Shown piece after piece: positions 22,216 through 31,198 of a stretch of DNA of 64,000 bases. The position numbers and the translations under genes are program-made. The stretch comes from Fomitopsis serialis (Eukaryota > Basidiomycota > Agaricomycetes > Polyporales > Fomitopsidaceae). Position 1 is the stretch's first letter; each line of letters begins with the position of its first letter. The notes beneath the pieces were generated by a model that was given only the letters and a program-made list of their open reading frames with translations, made no database searches and was not told the origin of the DNA. The stretch covers positions 33,254 through 97,253 of the forward strand of contig NW_025955114.1 of the NCBI RefSeq assembly GCF_022376445.1. Reading direction: 5' to 3'.

Positions 22216-22925
22216 GATCGGCGCACCTCGCTCTCGGATATCTCCCGGCTGATAAGCTCTTGATACGGGTATCGTATCGCGTAGCTAACGAGATCAGTTA
22301 GCCCTGTCCCCGCATACCACGCAGTTTACCATTGCTACCACCGTCCCCTTTCCTCGTTAAGGTAATCATCCCCTCCACCTCTCCCTTGCCCAAGTCCGGT
22401 ATCCCTCGAGCAGCGCACGTGCTACGTGGCTGAGGGCGCTTCCCTCAAGATCACGGATCTCTCCCGATCCCCGGGCGTCGCACCCGACGTTCGGTAAGCC
22501 GACGCCACGCCCGCTGAGCTCGCCGCCACCGCGCACGGGCCCATCGCATCGCGCTCACCGTCGACGACCATGGCGGGCCCGTGCGGAGATCGGGTCCGCG
22601 TTGACTCTGACGCGCGGCTGGGTGGCGCGTGCCCGAGCCTCGCGGGCACTCCCACGGTCGTTGATCGGGTGATTCCCACGCGCGCTCGCCACCGCGTCCG
22701 GCGCTGTGCTCGCTGTCGGCGACGACGAGCACGAATATCTCGCTCCCCTCTCCGTTTATCGTCGCGACTTTTTGGATAATACATTTAGTAGTGATACTTA
22801 CACTGTATATATGCTTACCAAGTGTATACAATGTATTGTTACCTCGGAATAGTATGACTATCTCCCCAGTGATACCTACCCAGTACCCATCAATAGAACG
22901 GCCAGAAGTGAGCATAATATGCTCT
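22216..22925. other. GC-rich stretch between the zinc-knuckle gene and the Gypsy LTR
   Basis: 22440-22740 is strikingly GC-rich compared with both flanks and contains an 11-bp perfect inverted pair, CGCACGGGCCC (near 22528) and GGGCCCGTGCG (near 22574). Open frames here are long only because stops are rare in such sequence. The edge 22750-22925 is AT-rich. GCTCT at 22921-22925 directly abuts the LTR and is the expected right-hand copy of a target duplication. Confidence 0.4.
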
Positions 22926-23349
22926 TGTTACGCGAAGCTAGGCGAGTGGAACACTACAAGCCACAAGCTTGCAAGGTTACTAACTTCAAGGAGAGTTCTG
23001 TGTCTTAGACCGAGGAAGGATGTGAATCCCTTCGTCCTCGTCGAGTTCCGAAGCGGTAGCGGTATGAGAAAGCTAGCGTCGATTGCTAACCAGGTCGAAC
23101 TGAAGAGTCCGACCTTTACTGTACAGGTATATATACAAACGAAGAAGCCTGAGTCAGATCGTACAGTAAGCATGAGTCAGGATATGTCATCGCTGACGAA
23201 GGAAATGATGAGCATGACGAAGAAAAGAGTCAGCTATCACATGATAGTCCGGGTGCGGTATAGTACATAACCGGTCCTCATGCACGTGAGGTGGTTAGAG
23301 TTAACAAATAAGAGAAAATGAAATGTACGTCATATGGCACCTTGTAACA
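22926..23349 (-). repeat. 3' LTR of the Gypsy element
   Basis: 424 bp bounded by TGTTACAAG at its start (23349 downwards) and CGCGTAACA at its end, a 5-bp TGTTA/TAACA terminal inverted pair. It directly follows a purine tract and holds a TATATATA box at 23128-23135. No second copy is present in the window because the 5' end of the element is missing, so the far boundary rests on the terminal inverted pair. Confidence 0.7.
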
Positions 23350-23385
23350 TAAGCCCCTTTCTATGGTCGACGTCCGCGTCGACCA

Positions 23386-24948
23386 CTAAGCCTCAGGATC
23401 CTGTTCATCCCCTCCATCGTTACCATCAGCGTCAGCGTACATGTCGTTAATGTCGCCGTTGAAGTCCCACGGAGAGGGTACTCGACTCGCCGGTTGGTCT
23501 TCATCGGTGTGCGTCTCTTCGTTAGACTCGGCCACCACCTGAAGAGTTCCAACGTGAGGAATACTCCTCGCTCGTCTGTTGGCGCGTATTCGGTAAATAG
23601 CGGCGTTGGTGTTTCTGGCCGCGACGGAAGGAGGTACCTCTGTTGGAAGGAGGAAGGATCGGTTGGGATCATCTTCGTTGATGCCCACCGAGTACCCTAC
23701 GACTTCTCCGTCTGGGCCGTAGACGACTTGCAGAATCCGTCGACCGAAGAGATGATCGATCAGTTCTTCTGCACGAGAGGGGGTATCGACAGATGGAGCT
23801 GCTTGTGGATCTTCCTCTCGTTGCTGGGCGAGAAGTTGAGCCTCGAGTGCGAAGAAGCCGTCGGTACTCATGGACGACGATGTGGACGGAGCTCGAGGTA
23901 TCGGCGCTTCGACATGCTTGTCTTCAGAGTATGCAGGGGGTTGGGAGTATCGAGGAGGTGCATCTGCCAACTCTGCGGGCGTCGGTTCGATATGGAAGTC
24001 CTCTTCCGTTGGTGTCGTCGGGGGCGAGACGACGCGTACCAACGGTGGGGCCGGGAAAGGTCCATGCGGTCGTCGTAAATGTGCGGGGGGAGTGGGAATG
24101 CGTCGAGGTCGTAAGACGAGGTCTGACGGGAGGATTCCGCGATATCCTCCGTCATGGTTCATCTCGTCGTTATCCTCATCGTAGTACGGGCCGATATGCC
24201 ACTCATCCATATACTCTGAAGCCGCCTGCCAGGTGTCGAACACCATTCCTCGCGCTCCCGAACGATACAGTCGGCTCAGGATGGCGTGCGTGCCAATCCG
24301 ATAGATGCCAGGGATGCGGCCTCGGGGTACAGCATAGTATCGAGACGCAGGATAAGGCGTCGAAGGAAGGTGTCGACGACGACGGGATGCACGATGTCGA
24401 AGAGAGTATGGTTCCGGGAGTTCGTGCTCGTCGGTTTCCTCGGCCAGCTGATGCGCTCCTCGTTGCGCAGAGTTGCGAAGCCGAACGAGTTGCGACTCGT
24501 GGAGGATGTCGGCGTCAAGGATATCGGAGAGTCGTCTACCGTGTGTCGTCACTGGTCCTACCTGGGGACAGTCTTGGTTCGTATGACCAGGGGCGGTGCG
24601 TCGGCATTTGGGACAGATATACATAAAGCAATCGATGACCCTGTGTCGATTCTCGTTGTTGCACCCCAAGAAGCATGTAGTGGTGTCGTTTACGAGGGGT
24701 AGCGTCTCTTCGGGTACTGGGTCGGGACGACGCAAGTCCCTTCCGTGGTATACGAAATGCGTGGGGTCGCGTAGTCCGGGGTCATGGTGCGCAACGAGCT
24801 CGGGGAACCGGGTTCGTTCCAATGTCTCAAGGGCCGCAGCGAGCTCGCCCACGGCATCTCGTTCGTACGCCTCGAACTCTGCCAGGATGTCCTCTCGCAG
24901 GTGCCTCCTGAGCGTGACCTCGGCTATGGCGTCGAACGTAGTGACCAT
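23386..24948 (-). CDS. Third ORF of the Gypsy element, Cys/His zinc-binding protein (env position)
   Basis: 520 residues from the ATG at 24948. Residues 1-95 are helical and acidic. A Cys-rich block follows (CFLGCNNENRHRVIDCF, then CPKCRRTAPGHTNQDC, spacing C-x2-C-x6-H-x4-C, a zinc-knuckle variant). Then come an Arg/Pro-rich stretch with many Tyr, and a long disordered C-terminus with acidic ends. There is no signal peptide, transmembrane helix or protease site, so it is not an envelope protein. The coding frame continues upstream of 24948 in another phase (LLTETRRLLSEREELQ, FLDPELQMAHVAYP), joined across a C6 run (24997-25002) that seems one base short. The real N-terminus is therefore longer, and an ATG at 28011 on the far side of the foldback insert is a candidate start. 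A nucleic-acid-binding accessory role is an inference. Confidence 0.6.
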   Translation of the reverse strand: MVTTFDAIAEVTLRRHLREDILAEFEAYERDAVGELAAALETLERTRFPELVAHHDPGLRDPTHFVYHGRDLRRPDPVPEETLPLVNDTTTCFLGCNNENRHRVIDCFMYICPKCRRTAPGHTNQDCPQVGPVTTHGRRLSDILDADILHESQLVRLRNSAQRGAHQLAEETDEHELPEPYSLRHRASRRRRHLPSTPYPASRYYAVPRGRIPGIYRIGTHAILSRLYRSGARGMVFDTWQAASEYMDEWHIGPYYDEDNDEMNHDGGYRGILPSDLVLRPRRIPTPPAHLRRPHGPFPAPPLVRVVSPPTTPTEEDFHIEPTPAELADAPPRYSQPPAYSEDKHVEAPIPRAPSTSSSMSTDGFFALEAQLLAQQREEDPQAAPSVDTPSRAEELIDHLFGRRILQVVYGPDGEVVGYSVGINEDDPNRSFLLPTEVPPSVAARNTNAAIYRIRANRRARSIPHVGTLQVVAESNEETHTDEDQPASRVPSPWDFNGDINDMYADADGNDGGDEQDPEA

Positions 24949-25180
24949 TGCGTCGAGAGCGTCGTGTTGCTCTTCGTTGGTGAGGGGGATATCGACGGGG
25001 GGTAGGCTACATGGGCCATCTGCAATTCAGGATCAAGGAACAGATGTTGGACCGCCCTCCAGTTTACGCGAGTGTCAGGGGTTTCCTGCAATTCTTCTCG
25101 TTCAGATAAGAGTCGACGAGTTTCGGTGAGGAGGGGAGTAGGGAGGATGGGAGAGGGAGGAGCCTACTGAGTAAGATTTA

Positions 25181-26458
25181 ACGTTCCGAACGTTAAAACC
25201 GGAGTGAGATTTGCCCGTCTCGAACGTTGCGGCCGGCGCCGGCCGGAGGGGTCCGGGTCCACGTTGCAGACGTTGTCGTTGCCAGCGATCCGGCCGGAGT
25301 GCATGCCGGCCGGCTCTGCCTCGTCTCCAACTTTGCGGCCGGCCTTGCCATCCCTGAATACTGTCCCCAACGATCCACCCGGCCTGTTTTCACCGGACGT
25401 TGCAACGCTCCGGCCGGAGTGCGTGCCAGCCCACCCCCCACTGCTCAACGCTCCGGCCGGAGTGCATGCCAGCCCTGCCCCCTCCTCAATGTTGCGGCCG
25501 GCCTGTTTTCACCGGACGTTGCAACGCTCCGGCCGGACTACACCCAGGCTGCCCCCCCACTTCTGAACGATCCGCCCGGCCTCTTTCACCCAACGTTGCA
25601 ATGCTCCGGCCGGAGGGTATGCCGGCCGGTCATCCCTCGTTCCCAACGTTGCGGCCGGAGCAGGCAGAATTCAAAGTGGCCAGGCAGTCCACGCTGCAAA
25701 CAGTCCGGCCGGTCAACAGATATAGCATTGCAAACGAGCTGGCCGGCCTCAGGCCCTACCACTACAAATGGTCCGGCCGGACTTTTTGCCGGCCGAAAAC
25801 ACAATGTCTCGGGCCGAGGGTACAGCCAAAACTCGGCCAAAGCAGCCAGACATTTCCGGGCCGAGCTTTTGCTTCACCGACCGGGCAAGCATTGTCTCGG
25901 GCCGAAAAGTTGACAATTTTCTCGGGCCGAAGATTTGAGTACTGCCTCGGGCCGAAGAGTTGGGCATTTTCTCGGGCCGAAGATTTGGCCGAAGCTCGGT
26001 GAAAACAGCCGGGCTGTCGGATTGCCATATAAGGAAATTTGGTATTGACTGGTAGTACTTCATTGATAGACTATAGTATCAATTCCCTAGTGACCAAAGA
26101 TGTCTAGTTAGGCCAGGATGTGCAAAACAAGATTTACTCACAGGCTTCTTTGCACAACAAGCTAATCAATTTCTGAAGCCAGTTTTCTTTTCCCACACTG
26201 TTTGACTATCTAGGATGTGTTGTTTCAATGCATAGAGTATATTCCCAACAGGAATAGTCTTATTCTTTGAAGCTGAATGCAGAACATGAGATAAGGGGCA
26301 TACAGATATGGTACCGTGCTGAACAATGTTGACTCCTGCAGACAATCTACATTCAAAACACTGTTTCACAACCTCTGATGGTTCATTTACCCATAGGGAG
26401 TGAATCCTCCAAAGGAATAGTCTTATTCACACAAGCTGTGTGTGGTACAGAGTTAAGG
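25181..26458 (+). repeat. Left arm of the foldback element
   Basis: The outer part (25181-25800) is very GC-rich, built from variants of a unit containing AACGTTGC, CGGCCGG and CTCCGGCCGGAGTGCATGCC. A middle part (25800-25990) repeats CTCGGGCCGAAGA-like units about every 20-30 bp. The inner part (26030-26458) is AT-rich and unique apart from two reverse-oriented copies of GAATAAGACTATTCC (26251-26265, 26414-26428). At 25177-25197 the terminus is a 21-bp perfect palindrome with half-sites TTTAACGTTC and GAACGTTAAA. Confidence 0.85.
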
Positions 26459-26798
26459 GGATCATGCACTCCGGCCGGACCATCTCCTATGAGGATGAGG
26501 ATTGGCCGGCCGGACTGTTACCAATGTAAATGTTTCTGTGGCAGGTGCAATGTGCATGCTGGTACAACATTTCAGTGTGACACCCAGACAGACAATAATC
26601 CAAAGTATGTCTCTCACAATATAATGCATATTCACCTTATCTTCATCCCTGAGTTCAGCTTCAAAGAATAAGACTATTCCTTTGGGAGACTTGCTTGTTG
26701 CATTGAAATGTGCTACTCTAGATTGTGGAACATTGTGGGGAAAGCATATTGGCTTCAGGAAGTAAACACAGTATGACATGTATACCCATACACCCTTG
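26459..26798. other. Spacer of the foldback element
   Basis: 340 bp with no gene. It contains a diverged direct copy of inner-arm sequence: TTCAGCTTCAAAGAATAAGA at 26654 recurs at 26980 and similarity continues for roughly 100 bp. It also has two CCGGCCGG-bearing segments near 26470 and 26505. The spacer thus seems built from the same modules as the arms. Confidence 0.6.
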
Positions 26799-27957
26799 CC
26801 TTAACTCTGTACTACATTCAGCTTATGTGAATAAGACTGTTCCTTTGGAGGATTCACTCCCTATGGGTAAATGAACCATCAGAGGTTGTGAAACAGTGTT
26901 TTGAATGTAGATTGTCTGCAGGAGTCAACATTGTTCAGCACGGTACCATATCTGTATGCCCCTTATCTCATGTTCTGCATTCAGCTTCAAAGAATAAGAC
27001 TATTCCTGTTGGGAATATACTCTATGCATTGAAACAACACATCCTAGATAGTCAAACAGTGTGGGAAAAGAAAACTGGCTTCAGAAATTGATTAGCTTGT
27101 TGTGCAAAGAAGCCTGTGAGTAAATCTTGTTTTGCACATCCTGGCCTAACTAGACATCTTTGGTCACTAGGGAATTGATACTATAGTCTATCAATGAAGT
27201 ACTACCAGTCAATACCAAATTTCCTTATATGGCAATCCGACAGCCCGGCTGTTTTCACCGAGCTTCGGCCAAATCTTCGGCCCGAGAAAATGCCCAACTC
27301 TTCGGCCCGAGGCAGTACTCAAATCTTCGGCCCGAGAAAATTGTCAACTTTTCGGCCCGAGACAATGCTTGCCCGGTCGGTGAAGCAAAAGCTCGGCCCG
27401 GAAATGTCTGGCTGCTTTGGCCGAGTTTTGGCTGTACCCTCGGCCCGAGACATTGTGTTTTCGGCCGGCAAAAAGTCCGGCCGGACCATTTGTAGTGGTA
27501 GGGCCTGAGGCCGGCCAGCTCGTTTGCAATGCTATATCTGTTGACCGGCCGGACTGTTTGCAGCGTGGACTGCCTGGCCACTTTGAATTCTGCCTGCTCC
27601 GGCCGCAACGTTGGGAACGAGGGATGACCGGCCGGCATACCCTCCGGCCGGAGCATTGCAACGTTGGGTGAAAGAGGCCGGGCGGATCGTTCAGAAGTGG
27701 GGGGGCAGCCTGGGTGTAGTCCGGCCGGAGCGTTGCAACGTCCGGTGAAAACAGCCCGGCCGCAACATTGGAGGTGGTATTTGAGGAGGACAGGGCCGGC
27801 CGCAACGTTGGGGACGAGGCTGAACCGGCCGGCATGATCTCCGGCCGGATCACTGGCAACGTCCACGTCTGCAACGTGGACCCGGACCCCTCCGGCCGGC
27901 GCCGGCCGCCACGTTCGAAACGGGCAAATCTCACTCCGGTTTTAACGTTCGGAACGT
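26799..27957 (-). repeat. Right arm of the foldback element
   Basis: The reverse complement of the left arm, 119 bp shorter in its GC-rich outer half. Its inner end CCTTAACTCTGT pairs with ACAGAGTTAAGG of the left arm. The outer palindrome is broken at the last bases, where GTAAGA begins. Confidence 0.85.
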
Positions 27958-28040
27958 GTAAGACACACTAAATAATGTGGAGGGAGTGCGAGCAGCGGCA
28001 AAGCGGGACATATCGAGTGGGATGAGGAAGTGGGGAAAGC

Positions 28041-30848
28041 TCAGAGAGTCGGAAGTTGGTTATCGTCTTCGTGGGTGAAGTCGATGCGGACGACTCCAAT
28101 GCGATGCTTGGTCTTATACTCTAAGAGAAGGTCATCAGATGTTCCGGTTAAGTTCCGTTCCGGTATCCATTCGTTGGCTGACGAAGGATAACCACGCCAT
28201 GACACGTAGTATTGCCTCCGACTAGAGCTTCCTCGGTGATTGATAATTTGCTCCACCTCGTATTCTTCTTCTCCGTCGATAAGGTCAGGTGGTGGGAGCG
28301 TATGATTAGGAGCGTGAGTGTCCGTCGTTCTGTACGGGGAAAGAAGACCGGCGTGGAAGACAGGATGGATTCGCCATTGCTTCGGGAGCGCCAGTCTGTA
28401 GACTCCGCGTCCCATGACTTCTGTGATTGCAAATGGTCCTTCCCGTTTAGGCGATAGTTTCCGGGACGGATAAGGGAGATGAAGGTTCTTCGAGTCTTGC
28501 CAGACCTTTTGTCCTTTCTGAAATGTCGGGGATCCCTTGCGGATACGGTCTTCTACCATGCGTTGGGCAAGCTCCATCGTGGCTTCGGCTTCTTTCCGAA
28601 CTTGTTGCAGGTTATTGAGCCGTTCTTCAACGGAGGGAATGTTCGTGGGTTCATGGACGGCTGGGATGGAGCGAGGTTCGTAGCCCATCATTGCGTAGAA
28701 CGGGGACATCTTGATCGTAGAGTGCTTCCTAGAGTTATGTGCAAACTCGGCGTCGGGAAGCATTGATGCCCAGGTTTCAGGATTGTTTGCGCAGAGGATA
28801 CGAAGGTAGACCTCGAGTTCTTGATTTGCTCGTTCCGTTTGTCCGTCCGTCTGAGGGTGGTACGCCGTAGAGATTCGTTGGTCAATCTGAAGGATTTTGC
28901 ACAGTTCTCGCATGACTCTAGACGCGAACTGGGGTCCTCGGTCAGAGATCATGTGATCTGGGAGTCCAAATCGTCGGTAAACCGTGTCGTGTAGCATGCG
29001 AGCAGTGTCTGCGGCGTCTTCAGATTCGGTGCAAGGCGTATAAATTACCCCCTTCGTAGAGTCGTGGTCCACAACGACTAAGCAAGAGTCGTATCCCTCC
29101 GGAGTAGGCGGAAGGTGCGTGACGTAGTCCATTGTAATCGTCGACATAGGGCGGGTGGGAAGCGAAGCGGGGATAGGATAGAGCGGGACCTTCGTGGGAT
29201 GCGTGTTCGGTTTCATCTGTTGGCAGGGTGCGCATCCTTTGACGTATTCCGATATCGAGTGTGTCATTCTGGGCCACCAGTATCCTCGTTGTACGAGAAC
29301 TTTGGTGCCGTCGATCCCAGGGTGTCCCGCTGCGGGAAGATCGTGGTGCAACCGAATAATGCGTCTTCGTAGATTTTCATCCGGAGGAACGTATACTTTG
29401 CTCCTGTACCAGACAAGTTGTCCATCAGTTGCCCAGTCTTCAAGTGACGTGCGCGCGGGTGGTGGTCCCTTTCCGAGGAGTGCATCAAGGGCTTCACGAA
29501 TCATGGGGTCTACGTCGTGGGCTGCAGTGATTTGATCCTTCAGCGTGATGTTGACGGCTCGAGCGAAGACAGAGGATGGTAGCATGACCATCTCGTCATT
29601 GTCTTCCGATCCGTCGTCGTGATCGTGTCTTCGAGAAAGAGCATCTGCAACAGTCATCTGAGATCCTGGTACGTGTTGCAGCTCGTAGTCGTATTTGGAG
29701 AGTTGAAGGAGCCATCGAGCTTGTCGTCGGTTAAGCTTTTGGGCTTTCTTCCAGTACGTGAGGTTGCGATGATCGGATCGGATTGCCAACGTGTGTGGGG
29801 AACCAAGCAAGTACTGCTGCCATGCGTCAAGACCGCGTATGATCGCAAGAAGTTCGCGGTCGTAGATCTCGTAGTTTCGTTCAGCTGGGTTCAATGATTG
29901 TGAAAAGAAACTGCACGGGTGCAGTTCATCATTTGCGTCTTTTTGCAAGAGAGCACCGCCGACAGCGAACTTCGAAGAATCACATTCGAGGATGAACGGC
30001 TTTGCTTCGTCGGGCATGATCAGGACAGGAGCTTTGGTGAACTCGTCCTTCAAATCCTCGAATGCTGCTTGTTGTTCTGCGTTCCAATGCCAAGTGATGT
30101 TCTTCCTTGTGAGGTCGACGAGCGGTCGTACCCGATCGGAGAAGTGGTGGATAAACTTCCTGTAGAAGTTGGCAAATCCGACAAACGACCGGACATGTTT
30201 GACGCAGGTGGGGACCGGCCAGTGTGTGATGCCATTGACTTTGACTGGGTCCATGCCGATGTGTCCAGGTCGGATGATCATGCCTAGGAATTCCACCTCT
30301 TCTACGTCGAAGAAACATTTCTCAGGTTTGAGATAGAGGTCGTGTTCCTTTAGCCGTGCAATGACTCGTTGTGTTCGTTCATGGTGATCGTCGAGGTTGG
30401 CCGAGTAGATGAGGATATCGTCCATATAGATCACCATCCATCCTTCTTCAAGCATGTCGGCGAAGATGACATTCATCATTCGCTGGAAGGTGGACGGCGA
30501 GTTGCATAGACCGAAGAACATGACCGTGGGTTCGAAGAGTCGAGGAGGACCTCCGTCCGTTCCGGGTACAGCGAACGCCGCTTTCCATTCGTCTCCCTCT
30601 TTTACTCGGACGTTGTTGTAGCCAGCGCGAAGATCCATTTTGGTAAAGATCTTTGCATGCTTGAATTTGTCCATGAGATCAGAGATGAGGGGGAGAGGAT
30701 AGCGATCCTTGACCGTGTTTTCGTTCAGTTTCCGGTAGTCCTGACAGGGTCTCCAAGTGCCGTCCTTCTTTGCGACGAAGAAGAACATCAGGAAAAACAC
30801 TTGGGGCGCCCAACAGATTGGGAAAACCTTCAACCCGTTGGGACACAT
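28041..30848 (-). CDS. pol: Gypsy pol: reverse transcriptase, RNase H, integrase, chromodomain (5'-truncated)
   Basis: 935 residues without a stop. The reverse transcriptase starts inside its finger region (FVAKKDGTWRPCQDYRKLN) and keeps FTKMDLRAGYNNVRV, LCNSPSTFQRMMN and the active site YMDDILIYS. RNase H follows (ECDSSKFAVGGALLQKD, YDRELLAIIRGL, RSDHRNLTYW). The integrase has an HHCC zinc domain (HHDLPAAGHPG...CAPCQQMK) and a core with TMDYVTHLPP, FGLPDHMISDRGPQF and YHPQTDGQTERANQELE. The C-terminus holds a chromodomain (YEVEQIINHRG, YYVSWRGYPSSANEWIPERN). It is the replication polyprotein of a chromovirus, normally processed by a protease that is absent here. Residues before FFFVAKKDG read as foreign sequence, so the annotated Met is not a natural start. 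Absence of stops over 2.8 kb suggests recent arrival or recent truncation. Confidence 0.93.
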   Translation of the reverse strand: MCPNGLKVFPICWAPQVFFLMFFFVAKKDGTWRPCQDYRKLNENTVKDRYPLPLISDLMDKFKHAKIFTKMDLRAGYNNVRVKEGDEWKAAFAVPGTDGGPPRLFEPTVMFFGLCNSPSTFQRMMNVIFADMLEEGWMVIYMDDILIYSANLDDHHERTQRVIARLKEHDLYLKPEKCFFDVEEVEFLGMIIRPGHIGMDPVKVNGITHWPVPTCVKHVRSFVGFANFYRKFIHHFSDRVRPLVDLTRKNITWHWNAEQQAAFEDLKDEFTKAPVLIMPDEAKPFILECDSSKFAVGGALLQKDANDELHPCSFFSQSLNPAERNYEIYDRELLAIIRGLDAWQQYLLGSPHTLAIRSDHRNLTYWKKAQKLNRRQARWLLQLSKYDYELQHVPGSQMTVADALSRRHDHDDGSEDNDEMVMLPSSVFARAVNITLKDQITAAHDVDPMIREALDALLGKGPPPARTSLEDWATDGQLVWYRSKVYVPPDENLRRRIIRLHHDLPAAGHPGIDGTKVLVQRGYWWPRMTHSISEYVKGCAPCQQMKPNTHPTKVPLYPIPASLPTRPMSTITMDYVTHLPPTPEGYDSCLVVVDHDSTKGVIYTPCTESEDAADTARMLHDTVYRRFGLPDHMISDRGPQFASRVMRELCKILQIDQRISTAYHPQTDGQTERANQELEVYLRILCANNPETWASMLPDAEFAHNSRKHSTIKMSPFYAMMGYEPRSIPAVHEPTNIPSVEERLNNLQQVRKEAEATMELAQRMVEDRIRKGSPTFQKGQKVWQDSKNLHLPYPSRKLSPKREGPFAITEVMGRGVYRLALPKQWRIHPVFHAGLLSPYRTTDTHAPNHTLPPPDLIDGEEEYEVEQIINHRGSSSRRQYYVSWRGYPSSANEWIPERNLTGTSDDLLLEYKTKHRIGVVRIDFTHEDDNQLPTL

Positions 30849-31198
30849 TCCGATGTATTGAAACAGATCGAGAGTTGTTGCGAGCCTTTGTAACTTCTTG
30901 AAGCAGCTTTCGCTGTCTGTATAGCAATGATAAGTGGTTTTACCATCTGGTTTGAGGTTTAAAATGTTTCCGCTGCTGGTGCACTATAAAGCGCTTTGGC
31001 CAACCAAGTTCAATCATTTATCAAATCAAGTTCAAGCATTGAACATCTCATGCGTCAATGGCAAGTAATACACCGTTATATACAATCAGAACGGTCCACT
31101 ACTTCAAGTCGTCATCGTCAATTTTGACCGTTCAAAAATCTATGCTCTGTCTACGCTGAAGCGGTCCTCCCTCCCAAGTTCCACAGCTGCTCCCCAGC
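30849..31198. other. Gap between the Gypsy break point and the paralogue array
   Basis: The right half (31056-31170) is homologous to 33897-34007: GCAAGTAATACACCGT, CCACTACTTC, AGTCGTCATCG and GCTGAAGCGG all recur. Both copies lie just downstream of a paralogue, so this is duplicated 3' flank. In the copy here the old C-terminal codons (DRFSVDRA) persist beyond the present stop. Confidence 0.6.

Larger units (their letters stand above)
25177..27957. mobile_element. Foldback element with giant inverted arms
   Basis: The element consists of two inverted arms (25181-26458 and 26799-27957) around a 340-bp spacer. The inner 870 bp of each arm pair without a gap about an axis at 26628.5, and translations of 67, 84, 88 and 104 residues from the two arms are identical. 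The left arm is 119 bp longer because it carries extra copies of a GC-rich tandem unit in its outer half. The outer termini share ACGTTCCGAACGTTAAAACC. GTAAGA occurs on both sides (25171-25176 and 27958-27963) and is a candidate 6-bp target duplication. No transposase or other long ORF is present. The structure fits a foldback-type DNA transposon moved in trans; an unusual inverted segmental duplication is the alternative. It interrupts the Gypsy element between pol and the third ORF. Confidence 0.8.
22926..30848 (-). mobile_element. Ty3/Gypsy chromovirus, 5'-truncated, split by a foldback insertion
   Basis: Read on the minus strand the element contains pol (30848-28041), a third ORF (24948-23386), a polypurine tract AGAAAGGGGCTTA (23362-23350) and a 3' LTR (23349-22926). 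Everything before the reverse-transcriptase core (5' LTR, gag, protease) is missing. The frame before FFFVAKKDG does not look like normal pol, so the break lies near 30780-30850. A 2.78-kb foldback element occupies 25177-27957 between pol and the third ORF. With it removed, the third ORF begins within about 150 bp of the pol stop. The chromodomain at the pol C-terminus places it with chromoviruses, which integrate into heterochromatin. It cannot move by itself now. Confidence 0.85.

Noticed and set aside
23793..24626. 277-residue plus-strand frame
   Set aside because: Antisense to the third ORF of the Gypsy element, without recognisable motifs.
25400..25990. CRISPR-like spaced repeats
   Set aside because: The units are degenerate, GC-rich and tandem without unique spacers of equal length, and the genome is eukaryotic.
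25200..26002. Overlapping 120-228-residue frames in the left foldback arm
   Set aside because: They arise from the repeated CGGCCGG units, have mirror copies in the right arm and no domain; repeat-derived, not genes.
30849..31000. A 5' LTR for the minus-strand Gypsy element
   Set aside because: No copy of the 23349-22926 LTR sequence is found there; the element is truncated instead.
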